Assembly: GCF_011050055.1 (NCBI RefSeq)
Contig: NZ_DRGM01000167.1
Span: 1-64,000 of the forward strand
Source of the DNA: Pseudoalteromonas prydzensis
GTDB taxonomy: Bacteria > Pseudomonadota > Gammaproteobacteria > Enterobacterales > Alteromonadaceae
Length of the DNA stretch: 64,000 nt
Direction: 5' to 3'
Under the pieces are notes generated by a model that saw only the letters and a program-made list of their open reading frames with translations, did no database searches and was not told where the DNA came from. This document shows, in pieces, positions 32,612 to 44,432 of the stretch; the first letter of the stretch is position 1, and each line of letters begins with the position of its first letter. A program made the translations under genes and the position numbers.

Positions 32612-34486
32612 CTAATTAATATGTTCTAAAAATTCGCTGGCAGCAGCCAAGCTTCGGGTACGGCGCATCGGCGGTAAGCTTTTTAAGAATACTTGGCCAT
32701 ATTGGCGTGTCACTAGGCGGTTATCGCAAATTACCAACACGCCCTTGTCTTTATTATCACGAATTAAACGGCCAACGCCTTGTTTTAGTGCAATAACAGC
32801 TTGAGGAAGTTGTATGTATGCAAATGGGTCATGGCCTTGTAATTGCGCATCCTGCATTTTAGCTTGTAATAATGGATCATCCGGTGCCGCAAAGGGCAAT
32901 TTGTCAATAATAACACAACTTAACGCACTACCTCGAACATCAACCCCTTCCCAAAATGAAGCCGTACCAAGTAATACGGCATTACCATGGCGGGTGAATT
33001 TTTCGAGTATAATGCGTTTAGACATTTGCCCTTGCATATAAATTGGATAGTCAATTTGTGTGCTTAAACCCTCAGCCACTAAGTGCATCATCCGGTAGCT
33101 AGTAAACAATACAAAGCAGCGCCCTTTTGCCGCTTTAATTAAATCGAGTGTAAGTTTAACTATTGCATGAGGCATATTTGCCGCGTGTGTTTCTGGCAAG
33201 TAGCGCGGTAAGCATAATAATGCTTGTTGATAATAATCAAACGGGCTATCAACCATCATGCTTTTGGCAGGTTTAAGTCCAAGACTTGCGTTAAAATGAT
33301 CAAGTGCGTTATCGACAGACAAGGTTGCGGAGGTAAAAACAAACCCAGCGCCGGTATCTTTCATCATTTGTGCAAATTTAACTGACACATTAAGTGGCGT
33401 AACATGCACGGTTAGATAACGGCGAGTTGTTTCATACCAATAACTGTAGCCGGTTTGGCTAATATCAAACACCCGTTCTAATTGGCCTTTGAACGCAAGG
33501 GTGCGCTCAAATGGGTGCTCAATTTTATCACTTCTATCTAAGCAATGTTTTAGCACTTGATATAAAAAATCGAGATCACTAATAACCCGATGCAATGCAG
33601 CGCAAATTTCCTTACTTGCGAGCATTTGTCGCCAATCTCCGCGACTGCCATCAAGGCCAAACTGCAAGCGTAAGTCAGCAACACTGGTTTCTAACTTATT
33701 TAAGGTTTTGCCCAATTGCAGCATATCGGGTATGTCAGCACGGTAAATGGCTCGCAGATCATTAATTAAATCCACCAGCTTTTTAGTACTGACACTTTCA
33801 CCAAAATAATCGCTGGCAATTTCGCTCAGCTGATGTGCTTCATCAAAAATATAGGCGTCAGCGGTTGGAATAAGCTCTGCGAATCCAGTGTCCTTCACTG
33901 CCATATCAGCAAAAAATAAATGGTGATTAACCACCACTACATCGGCATCCATAGCTTTTAGGCGCGCTTTACGAATATAGCAATCTTGAAAATCAGGGCA
34001 TTCTTTACCCAAACAATTATCAGCGGTAGAGCTTACATAAGGTAAAACTTTGGCGTCTTCTTCAATACCAATACAATCAGCTAAATCACCCGTGTGCGTT
34101 TCGCTCGCAAATTTAGCCACCATCGCTAGTTGATGCATCACGTCAGAATCATCAGTCGGTACATGGGCGACGTGCTGATTTAAGCGATAAGTACACAAGT
34201 AATTACTGCGCCCTTTTAATAAGGCGGTTTTTTTACTGGCGCTGAGTGCTTTTACTAATTGTGGTAAATCTCTATGGTACAACTGCTCTTGCAGCGCTTT
34301 TGTACCGGTAGAAATAATGGTTTTACCTTTCGACTTTAATGCAGGAGCAAGGTAGGCATAGGTTTTACCCGTACCCGTGCCCGCCTCGACCACTAACTGG
34401 GTGCGGTTTTTCAATGCCTCACTGACCGCCACCGCCATATCAATTTGCGGCTGCCGCGGAGTGTAACCCTCCAATGACAACGCCAA
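32612..34486 (-). CDS. yoaA: YoaA, XPD/DinG-family iron-sulphur DNA helicase
   Basis: A superfamily 2 5'-3' DNA helicase, 624 residues from a TTG codon. Walker A VEAGTGTGKT at about 34-43; four iron-sulphur cysteines in CLGKECPDFQDC plus the Cys of YLCTY before it; DEAH box in IFDEAHQLSEI; SATLS, and the C-terminal GTASFWEGVDVRG and QGVGRLIRD motifs. E. coli YoaA works with HolC at stalled replication forks. Codons upstream of the TTG continue the homology (FSADGPLA against FAADGQLA in E. coli), yet the frame holds no ATG, GTG or other TTG before the TAA at 34529-34531. Start may be ATT (34519) or ATC. Confidence 0.93.
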   Translation of the reverse strand: MALSLEGYTPRQPQIDMAVAVSEALKNRTQLVVEAGTGTGKTYAYLAPALKSKGKTIISTGTKALQEQLYHRDLPQLVKALSASKKTALLKGRSNYLCTYRLNQHVAHVPTDDSDVMHQLAMVAKFASETHTGDLADCIGIEEDAKVLPYVSSTADNCLGKECPDFQDCYIRKARLKAMDADVVVVNHHLFFADMAVKDTGFAELIPTADAYIFDEAHQLSEIASDYFGESVSTKKLVDLINDLRAIYRADIPDMLQLGKTLNKLETSVADLRLQFGLDGSRGDWRQMLASKEICAALHRVISDLDFLYQVLKHCLDRSDKIEHPFERTLAFKGQLERVFDISQTGYSYWYETTRRYLTVHVTPLNVSVKFAQMMKDTGAGFVFTSATLSVDNALDHFNASLGLKPAKSMMVDSPFDYYQQALLCLPRYLPETHAANMPHAIVKLTLDLIKAAKGRCFVLFTSYRMMHLVAEGLSTQIDYPIYMQGQMSKRIILEKFTRHGNAVLLGTASFWEGVDVRGSALSCVIIDKLPFAAPDDPLLQAKMQDAQLQGHDPFAYIQLPQAVIALKQGVGRLIRDNKDKGVLVICDNRLVTRQYGQVFLKSLPPMRRTRSLAAASEFLEHIN

Positions 34487-34634
34487 TGGTCCATCTGCAC
34501 TAAAAAGCTGTTTGATAATAACGATCGCTTAACTAAAAATAATGGCAAGATTTTACGCAAGCACAGTAACTAGAGCAAGTGAATACGCAAAGCAAATAGC
34601 AAAGCAGCTTACCTTTGCTATTTAGCGCTTAACA

Positions 34635-36497
34635 TTACTGCGCATTAATAGTCAAAGTGATCCCACTTGCGCCGCTGTAGCCATGTATATCAATATACCA
34701 AGTTCCTGCCTGAGGATTGGTAATGGCGCAACTTTCATTATTGCCGTTTTTATAAGGCCGACATTGATATGTTGAGGTTGTAGACGGTGCTGCAAAATTC
34801 ATATACAAATCTGCATCGCCATTACCACCAGCTATTGATACATCAAGTGCTGTATAACCACTGGGCAATTGCTGAGTAAAGCGCGTCCACTCACCCGTAG
34901 CCACACTGACATTACTCTCGACCCTATTGATAGGCGGTGTTCCCGATGTTGCTGTGTAACTACCGGTTAATGATACACCAGCAATCTGATCCCATGCTTC
35001 AACCATCACATGGTATACCCCTGCTTGTAGATTATTGATAACGCATGTTTCATTACTCGTTGCGGTGGTACTTTTACAATCAAAGTCTTGCAAAGTCGGA
35101 GGGCTTGCATACTTCACATAAAGGTCTGCATCGCCACTTCCACCGGTTGTGGTGAAACTTAAGTTACTGCTTCCCACTGGTACCGACAAAGTATAAAAAA
35201 CTTGTTGTTTGGCCAGCGCATTGATATCGGTAACTGTCACTCCGTTTTCTAATTCATTGTTAGTTGGAGGCTCAATATCCCCGGCATTTTTCGCCATTTC
35301 TGCAACATAGCTAACAGCTAGTTTTGCAAACTTAGTCGCATGATCAGCATCAAAATTACTGTCGTTTGCAGTATGGATCAGCGGATTAATATCAGCCATA
35401 CGAGACTCAAAAGGCATAGAGGCCGCAAACCCCTGCTGATACCAAGATGCATGATCTGAGCAGCCATAGCCACATTGATCAAAACCGTATGTGAGTGTCG
35501 GTAGGTAAGTATCAATCAGTTGTCCTAAAAACTGATTTTGGGCTGTATTCGTATAATCTGTCATCATCACAATATCATCGCTACTACCATGGTTACCGGT
35601 CATATCAAATTGCACCATGCCCAGTACATTTTTACCTTGCGATTTATACGCAGAGGCAATGGCTTTAGAACCACGCAGACCAACTTCCTCCGCAGCAAAC
35701 CCCATTATTTTAATCGTTCGTTGTGGTTTATAGTCGTTGACCACAATAGCGCGTAGTACTTCAGATAACACGGCAATACCAGAGGCATTATCATCGGCAC
35801 CAGGTGCTCGGCCATTACTTGGATCCGATTGGTTAATAGAGTCTAAATGCCCACCAACAACCACTATTTCGTCCGCTTTTTCACTACCAGCAATAGTTAC
35901 AATGACCGATGACTGCGCCCAACTATGGCTAAAATAATCAACACTAATATCCGTACGGCTACTGGCTAACTGCTGCCAGTAGTTTTTTAACCACTGCGAT
36001 GCATCAACGCCACTTTGCACTGAGTAATAGCGATTATGGAAATTGCTCATAGAATTAACTGTATTGGTTAAATCATTGGCACTAATCGTATTAATAAGTT
36101 GTTGAACAGTTTGCCCATTATCGATGCTGTAAGTAGCTGCAACGGTATTCGTAGCCAGGCTTTGCACTGTTGCTAATTGTTCAGTATAAAGCTCTGCTTC
36201 AGCCAATGAATCATGTGCGACAAACCCACCACAGCGATGATAATTATCATGCATAAACTCACTTAAACTGGCGACTTCAGCTTGATTGATACGCATAAAA
36301 TTCACGGTTTCTAAACGAGAGTCTTGTACAGTAAGACGTTCTGCATTGTGATGATGAGCTGTTTGATTCAACTTATAATGCTTAGCGGCGATAGGGTCTA
36401 TCGTGACCCAAATCTTCTCAACATCTTGTGCTACGCTCAGCGGACTTACCAACAGTGACACGATGCCAAGCAATGCACTGGGTGCAAAAATATTCAT
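34635..36497 (-). CDS. Secreted M28 aminopeptidase with two PPC domains
   Basis: A 620-residue secreted peptidase. Signal peptide 1-23. Residues about 130-415 are a two-zinc M28 aminopeptidase domain of the Vibrio leucyl-aminopeptidase type: GGHLDS with H217, GADDNASG, FAAEEVGLRGS (general base Glu), MVQFDMTG, and a final H in NPLIHTANDS. Residues about 425-520 and 530-620 are two pre-peptidase C-terminal (PPC) beta domains with GDADLYV repeats, usually removed or used for substrate binding. It lies 96 nt downstream of the M4 protease on the same strand, and both carry matching PPC pairs. Together they would break extracellular protein to free amino acids. Confidence 0.92.
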   Translation of the reverse strand: MNIFAPSALLGIVSLLVSPLSVAQDVEKIWVTIDPIAAKHYKLNQTAHHHNAERLTVQDSRLETVNFMRINQAEVASLSEFMHDNYHRCGGFVAHDSLAEAELYTEQLATVQSLATNTVAATYSIDNGQTVQQLINTISANDLTNTVNSMSNFHNRYYSVQSGVDASQWLKNYWQQLASSRTDISVDYFSHSWAQSSVIVTIAGSEKADEIVVVGGHLDSINQSDPSNGRAPGADDNASGIAVLSEVLRAIVVNDYKPQRTIKIMGFAAEEVGLRGSKAIASAYKSQGKNVLGMVQFDMTGNHGSSDDIVMMTDYTNTAQNQFLGQLIDTYLPTLTYGFDQCGYGCSDHASWYQQGFAASMPFESRMADINPLIHTANDSNFDADHATKFAKLAVSYVAEMAKNAGDIEPPTNNELENGVTVTDINALAKQQVFYTLSVPVGSSNLSFTTTGGSGDADLYVKYASPPTLQDFDCKSTTATSNETCVINNLQAGVYHVMVEAWDQIAGVSLTGSYTATSGTPPINRVESNVSVATGEWTRFTQQLPSGYTALDVSIAGGNGDADLYMNFAAPSTTSTYQCRPYKNGNNESCAITNPQAGTWYIDIHGYSGASGITLTINAQ

Positions 36498-36592
36498 AAA
36501 GGTTTCCTTTTTAAGCTGTGTTCATTAAATTTATGTGTTAAAAAACAAACAGATAAATAAGGGAGCGGATGCTCCCTTTGGTGAGGAATTGA

Positions 36593-39284
<2,692 letters not shown>

Positions 39285-40559
39285 ATGAATGCTTGGTACC
39301 TCATTTGTTTTTTATCTGCATTAGCTATTTTTATTGCTTTTGCTAATCAATACATACTCAAGATGCAAACAACCATTGCCATAACAACAGGGTCAGTGGT
39401 GATATCATTATTATTAATTTTAGCGGTTAAATTACAAGGGGATTCGACCGCTCTTGAGATAACCCAAATCGTCTCAAGCATTGATTTTAATCAATTATTA
39501 CTCAAAGGGATGTTAGGCTTTTTGCTGTTTGCGGGAGCACTTGAAATCAACCTTGCCGCGCTTAAAAAGCAGCGCTGGGAAATAACCGCCTTAGTATTGT
39601 TTTCAACCTTAGTCTCCACATTCATTATCGGTTACTTAAGCTTTTACTTATTTGCACTACTGGGCTGGCCAGTGCCTTTTATTTATTGTTTATTATTTGG
39701 TGCATTAATTAGCCCTACCGATCCTATTGCTGTACTTGCCATTATTAAACAAATGCGCGCACCTGAAGGGATCTCGGTTCAGGTAGAAGGTGAGTCACTC
39801 TTTAATGACGGTATTGGCTTAGTTATCTTTACAACTATCTTTGCAGTGGCATTTTATGGCACTGAAGCAACAGTGCTTGATATTGGTGAGTTGTTTTTAG
39901 TTGATGCTATCGGCGGTATTGTATTTGGTCTCGCCATTGCATTAGTGGGCCACTACTTGATCATCAACAGTCGTGATGTAAATATTCGCCTTTTGCTAAC
40001 CTTAACGATCCCTACGGCCGGTTTTGCTGCCGCCAACATATGGGAAATATCAGGAGCCCTTGCCATGGTAACCAGTGGCATATTGCTGGGCAATATCACC
40101 CGTAGCAAAGCAACCGAACGCACAGGGCCTGAAGATACCCGCTATGTAAAAGACTTTTGGCATGCCACCGATAGCTTTTTAAACGCGTTGTTATTTTTGA
40201 TCATTGGTATGTTGATTGTCACCATGCCAATCAGCCTAGCTGAAATCGGCTTAGGTCTACTGATGGTACCTGTGGTGTTATTTGCTCGTTTTATCAGTGT
40301 TGGCGCGCCGTTTGTGTTGTTTAAGAAGTTTAGAAAATACGACAAGCATACCGTTAAAATTTTAACTTGGGGTGGCTTGCGCGGTGGCCTTGCGCTGGCA
40401 ATGGCGGCAGCAATTCCTCGCGATGAAGTATTTATAGGTGGCTCTGATTTACACAACCTGCTTGTTATTGTTACCTACGTTGTGGTGATATTTTCCATCG
40501 TTGTACAAGGGCTTACTATTTCGCCACTCATACATAGCAGTATTAACTCCGCTAAATAA
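39285..40559 (+). CDS. NhaP-type Na+(K+)/H+ antiporter (CPA1)
   Basis: A 424-residue cation:proton antiporter with about 12 membrane segments. The ion-binding ND pair typical of CPA1 is in EGESLFNDGIGLVIF at about 168-182, preceded by the conserved GALISPTDPIAVLAI; LTWGGLRGGLALAMA near the C-terminus is another CPA1 signature. No long cytoplasmic tail is present. It exchanges intracellular Na+ or K+ for H+ in the inner membrane, fitting a marine bacterium. Single gene, with a divergent neighbour upstream and a convergent one downstream. Confidence 0.9.
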   Translation: MNAWYLICFLSALAIFIAFANQYILKMQTTIAITTGSVVISLLLILAVKLQGDSTALEITQIVSSIDFNQLLLKGMLGFLLFAGALEINLAALKKQRWEITALVLFSTLVSTFIIGYLSFYLFALLGWPVPFIYCLLFGALISPTDPIAVLAIIKQMRAPEGISVQVEGESLFNDGIGLVIFTTIFAVAFYGTEATVLDIGELFLVDAIGGIVFGLAIALVGHYLIINSRDVNIRLLLTLTIPTAGFAAANIWEISGALAMVTSGILLGNITRSKATERTGPEDTRYVKDFWHATDSFLNALLFLIIGMLIVTMPISLAEIGLGLLMVPVVLFARFISVGAPFVLFKKFRKYDKHTVKILTWGGLRGGLALAMAAAIPRDEVFIGGSDLHNLLVIVTYVVVIFSIVVQGLTISPLIHSSINSAK

Positions 40560-40579
40560 TATTGCTTGGGCTAAAAAGG

Positions 40580-41542
40580 TTAACTTGCCTTTTTAGCCGC
40601 TTTATTTTTGTACATATCTGCATCTGCTATTTGCAACAACGCTTCAAGCTCTAACGGGTGTTGGGGGTCAAATTCGGCTATACCAAACGAAAAACTAAAT
40701 GTTACTAAGTTAGGTAGCGACTCACTCAATTTACTGGCACGTTCTTCTATGCGCGATATAAGAAGCTGGCATTCACGCAACGTTGTCTGTGTTAACATCA
40801 GTACAAACTCATCACCACCAAAACGACCGAACAGATCTGATTTACGACACGACGCGCTTATTACACTTGCAAATAAATGCAGCACTCTATCGCCTTCAGC
40901 ATGTCCATATTCATCATTGATTGGTTTAAATGAATCTAGATCAATAAAGATCACAATCGCGTTTAACTGTTGGCGCATACAAAGATCTAAGTAACGTTCC
41001 GCCATTAAACTAAAACCCCGTCTGTTAGGGATATTTGTTAACTCGTCGCGGGTTGCTAATTGCATGATAGATAGCTCACGTTGTGCTATCAGCGCCAGAT
41101 CTTTTAATGCCTGTATGTCTTCGCTAGCAAACTCTCGTGATTTGCTGTCAATAATACAGAGTGTACCAATACACATACCCTCTAATTTAATTGGATACCC
41201 TGCATAAAAACGTATTTTAGGTGTATTTAGTACCAATGGATTGTCTGCAAACCGAGGGTCAGTTAGTGCATCACAAATAACCAGCGGGTTATCATCTAAT
41301 ATCGCATGACCACAAAAAGAAATATCGCGGGGCGTCTCTTTAACATCGAGCCCAATACATGATTTAAACCATTGTCTATCTTCATCTATTAAGCTAATTA
41401 GCGAGATCGGTACAGCAAATAAATATTTAGCAAGGCGTGTCACGCGATCAAGTGACTCTTCACTTTGCGTGTCTAAAATATTTAGCGCTCTTAATGCTGC
41501 AAGCCTGGCCTCTTCATTGTCAGGGAATAACGGTTTATCCAT
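40580..41542 (-). CDS. GAF-GGDEF diguanylate cyclase
   Basis: A 320-residue signalling protein. A GAF sensor domain spans about 20-150 (VPISLISLIDEDRQWFKS, SFCGHAIL, GTLCIIDSKSREF), and a GGDEF domain about 165-318 with the intact active site FGRFGGDEFVLM, so it should make cyclic di-GMP. No inhibitory RxxD motif is evident five residues before GGDEF. No membrane segments: it senses a cytoplasmic ligand. TGAGG seven bases before the ATG at 41542 is the reason for choosing that start over one five codons upstream. Confidence 0.9.
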   Translation of the reverse strand: MDKPLFPDNEEARLAALRALNILDTQSEESLDRVTRLAKYLFAVPISLISLIDEDRQWFKSCIGLDVKETPRDISFCGHAILDDNPLVICDALTDPRFADNPLVLNTPKIRFYAGYPIKLEGMCIGTLCIIDSKSREFASEDIQALKDLALIAQRELSIMQLATRDELTNIPNRRGFSLMAERYLDLCMRQQLNAIVIFIDLDSFKPINDEYGHAEGDRVLHLFASVISASCRKSDLFGRFGGDEFVLMLTQTTLRECQLLISRIEERASKLSESLPNLVTFSFSFGIAEFDPQHPLELEALLQIADADMYKNKAAKKAS

Positions 41543-41628
41543 TAAATACCTCAACATGCATATTTATTGACTTTTTGCGTTTATTTAATATAGCAGATTA
41601 AATAAATACTATGCATGTATTGAGTTCT

Positions 41629-41862
41629 TTAGGCCCATGTATCAAGGTGTTTTTCGCCATTTTCATCTTCAGATATGGCAGAACCATCAGATTTAGGTTC
41701 TTTATCCAACAGTAATTCTTTCTGAAGAAGCTCACGTTTTCTACGTTTTTCACGTTCAATTCGCGACGTGTTCGAGTCTTTTAGGCCCGCAATGTAAAAA
41801 GCGCCTTTCGATTCAAGTTGCAAACGGGTGATCTGCCCTAAATACGGGATCATCATATCCAT
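41629..41862 (-). CDS. Small charged protein of unknown function
   Basis: 77 residues with a good ribosome site (AAAGGAGGA). The N-terminal part (MDMMIPYLGQITRLQLESKG) could pack against a membrane or partner; residues 30-57 are a long basic/acidic helix (RIEREKRRKRELLQKELLLD), probably a coiled coil, and the tail is acidic. No known domain. It looks genuine because of the strong Shine-Dalgarno sequence. No functional link to its neighbours is visible. Confidence 0.55.
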   Translation of the reverse strand: MDMMIPYLGQITRLQLESKGAFYIAGLKDSNTSRIEREKRRKRELLQKELLLDKEPKSDGSAISEDENGEKHLDTWA

Positions 41863-42044
41863 ACGTTCCTCCTTTGGTTACTCTTATCATCGGCCGTTAT
41901 AGCTTATTCTTTAATTTATGCAAAAAAAACTTGCCAGCTTCCCCACAACTGTGTTTTTCTATATGTGAAATTTACTTAAACAGATTAAACACTTTTGTTT
42001 ACATGAAGCAATGATAAAACGAAAGTTATTTAGGATATATTATA

Positions 42045-42098
42045 ATGCGCTTAAACCCGACAACAGTACATCATCATCACCACCATTCATCGGAATAA
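42045..42098 (+). CDS. hisL: his operon leader peptide HisL
   Basis: A 17-codon ORF reads MRLNPTTVHHHHHHSSE and stops: six consecutive His codons (42069-42086). AGGAT nine bases upstream is its ribosome site. When charged His-tRNA is scarce the ribosome stalls on the His run and the downstream attenuator opens. The peptide itself has no other role. Confidence 0.93.
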   Translation: MRLNPTTVHHHHHHSSE

Positions 42099-42198
42099 CC
42101 TGTCAGGTCTTTCGCTGAGAGGTTATTCCTAAAAGGAACCTCTGGCGAGTCAACATACAATGATTCATTTTTCGCCCTGAGGTTCCCTCGGGGTTTTT
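42092..42198 (+). promoter_or_regulatory. his operon transcription attenuator
   Basis: Mutually exclusive stems can be read directly. GGAATAACC (42092-42100, overlapping the hisL stop) pairs with GGTTATTCC (42121-42129). AGAGGTT (42118-42124) pairs with AACCTCT (42137-42143). GGAACCTC (42135-42142) pairs with GAGGTTCC (42179-42186), the antiterminator, which blocks the terminator CCCTGAGG / CCTCGGGG (42175-42182 with 42186-42193) that ends in T5. Stalling in the His codons covers the first segment and favours the antiterminator. Confidence 0.88.
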
Positions 42199-42226
42199 AG
42201 TTTTTAAATTAAAGGAAAAATGAATA

Positions 42227-43126
42227 ATGAGTAATAGCAACCGTCTACGTATCGCCATCCAAAAAGGTGGCCGCCTTTCTAAAGATTGCCAAGACTTACT
42301 AAAGCAGCTAGGTGTTAAACTTAACTTACGTGAGCAACGCTTGATCGCCCACTCGACCAATATGCCGATTGACGTACTGCGTGTGCGCGATGACGATATC
42401 CCAGGTCTGGTAATGGATGGTGTGTGTGATTTAGGCATAGTAGGCGAAAACGTACTCGTTGAAGTACAAGCAGAGCGTCAGCGCCAAGGCGTACCAAGTG
42501 AAGTAACTAAATTATCTAAACTTGATTTTGGCTACTGCCGCCTTGCACTCGCATGGCCACAAGAGCTAGGCAAGCAAGATAAAAGCTGGTTTGAAGGCAA
42601 ACGCATTGCTACCACCTACCCTGAAATCTTAACTCAATACTTAAAGCGTGAAGGCATAAACGCCAGCACAGTAATGCTGACTGGCTCAGTAGAAGTCGCG
42701 CCACGTGCCGGACTTGCTGACGCAATTTGTGATCTAGTATCTACCGGTGCCACGCTTGAAGCTAACGGCCTTATGCAAGGCGATACTATCTTAGAATCAA
42801 ATGCCTGCCTTATCCAAAATAAAGACCTGCAAGATACCGACAAATTAGCGCTGATCAACAAACTTATGCCACGTTTACGCGGCGTGAGACAAGCCAAAGA
42901 AAGCAAATACATCATGCTCCATGCGCCAAAAGATAAACTGGATGAGATTTGCGATATTTTACCAGGCTCAGGTCAACCAACGGTATTAGCACTAGCTGGC
43001 TCTGATGAGTACGTAGCCCTGCACATGGTAAGCAGCGAAACCTTATTCTGGGAAACCATGGAGCAATTAAAAGCGCTTGGCGCAAATTCTATCTTGGTTA
43101 TGCCAATTGAAAAGATGATGGAGTAA
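42227..43126 (+). CDS. hisG: ATP phosphoribosyltransferase
   Basis: A 299-residue long-form HisG, the first committed and feedback-controlled step of histidine synthesis: ATP + PRPP to phosphoribosyl-ATP. N-terminal [31 protein letters not shown] and the PRPP-binding region ending in [18 protein letters not shown] are typical; the C-terminal ferredoxin-like regulatory domain (about 225-299) that binds histidine is present, so no HisZ is needed. First structural gene after the attenuator; 4 nt before hisD. Confidence 0.97.
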   Translation: MSNSNRLRIAIQKGGRLSKDCQDLLKQLGVKLNLREQRLIAHSTNMPIDVLRVRDDDIPGLVMDGVCDLGIVGENVLVEVQAERQRQGVPSEVTKLSKLDFGYCRLALAWPQELGKQDKSWFEGKRIATTYPEILTQYLKREGINASTVMLTGSVEVAPRAGLADAICDLVSTGATLEANGLMQGDTILESNACLIQNKDLQDTDKLALINKLMPRLRGVRQAKESKYIMLHAPKDKLDEICDILPGSGQPTVLALAGSDEYVALHMVSSETLFWETMEQLKALGANSILVMPIEKMME

Positions 43127-43130
43127 CCAA

Positions 43131-44432
43131 ATGCTGCGCTGGAATGAGGTATCCGCAGATGCACAAGCCGCGGCGCTAATGCGCCCTGCTGTAAGTGCAA
43201 GTGCTGAAGTTGAGGAAATTTGCCAAACCATTATGGCAAATGTAAAAGAGCAAGGCGATAGTGCCCTGCTCGCCATGGCAAAGCAATTTGATAATCGCAC
43301 AACACCGCGGTTATTAGTGCCAAGCGAAGAAATAAATGATGCAGTGCAGCAGCTTAGCCCTGAGCTTAAGTATGCGATTGATACTGCTTATGCCAATGTT
43401 AAACGCTTTCACCAAGCGCAATTACCTAAAGATATTAAGTTGACTACCCAACCGGGTGTGTTATGTGAGCTAAAATATCAAGCCATTGAAGCGGTTGGTA
43501 TTTATGTACCCGGTGGCAGTGCCCCATTACCTTCGTCGGTTATTATGCAAGGTGTACTGGCGCAGCTAAGTGGTGCGACAACCGTAGTGTTAGCAACACC
43601 GGTGCAAGGTGATTTACCGATTAACCCAGCAATTTTATATGCGGCTAAACTATGCGGTATCAAAACAATCGTAGAAAGTGGCGGCGCAGGTGCAATCGCC
43701 GCAATGGCCTATGGTACAGACTCAGTGCCCAAGGTGAATAAAATTTTTGGCCCGGGTAACAGCTTTGTAACTATGGCAAAACAACTAGTCGCTCAGACCA
43801 TCCCAGGCATGGCGATTGATATGCCAGCGGGCCCATCTGAAGTATTAGTAATTGCCGATGAACGCGCAAACCCTGAATTTATTGCCGCTGATTTATTATC
43901 TCAAGCTGAGCACGGCGCTGATTCGCAAGTTATTTTACTTAGCAACAGTGAATTGACTATCACCCGCACTGAGCAAGCCATTGAACGTCAGTTAGCTAAC
44001 CTATCGCGTCAAGATATCGCCGCAAAAGCATTGGCTAATTCATCGCTTATTTTGGTTGATTCAATCGAACAAGCATTTGATGTATCAGCGCAATACGGTC
44101 CTGAACACTTGATACTGCAACTAGCGGATGCTAACCCGTATTTAAGCAAAGTTAAAAATGCCGGATCTGTGTTTGTCGGTGACTATACGCCAGAATCGGC
44201 TGGTGACTACGCCTCGGGTACTAATCACGTATTACCAACCTATGGTTACAGTGCCACTTATTCAAGCTTAAACTTGCTGGATTTTTTTCGCACTTATACC
44301 GTACAAACCATTACTCAAAATGGTTTAAAAAACTTATCAAAAGCAATTTTACCATTGGCTGATGCAGAAGGACTTGATGCCCACGCAAATGCCGTTAAGG
44401 TGCGTTTAGAGGCCATGAACAATGAGCAATAA
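43131..44432 (+). CDS. hisD: Histidinol dehydrogenase
   Basis: A 433-residue zinc enzyme making the last two oxidations, L-histidinol to L-histidine with two NAD+. Family blocks: GIYVPGGSAPLPSSVIM, KIFGPGNSFV, AIDMPAGPSEVLVIAD, LLSQAEHGADSQ (zinc ligands Gln/His), YGPEHLIL (catalytic Glu-His) and DYASGTNHVLPTYG. Full length. It overlaps hisC by 11 nt. Confidence 0.97.
   Translation: MLRWNEVSADAQAAALMRPAVSASAEVEEICQTIMANVKEQGDSALLAMAKQFDNRTTPRLLVPSEEINDAVQQLSPELKYAIDTAYANVKRFHQAQLPKDIKLTTQPGVLCELKYQAIEAVGIYVPGGSAPLPSSVIMQGVLAQLSGATTVVLATPVQGDLPINPAILYAAKLCGIKTIVESGGAGAIAAMAYGTDSVPKVNKIFGPGNSFVTMAKQLVAQTIPGMAIDMPAGPSEVLVIADERANPEFIAADLLSQAEHGADSQVILLSNSELTITRTEQAIERQLANLSRQDIAAKALANSSLILVDSIEQAFDVSAQYGPEHLILQLADANPYLSKVKNAGSVFVGDYTPESAGDYASGTNHVLPTYGYSATYSSLNLLDFFRTYTVQTITQNGLKNLSKAILPLADAEGLDAHANAVKVRLEAMNNEQ

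Noticed and set aside
42103-42438. Open frame antisense to the his attenuator and hisG start
   Set aside because: Explained fully by the attenuator and hisG on the plus strand.
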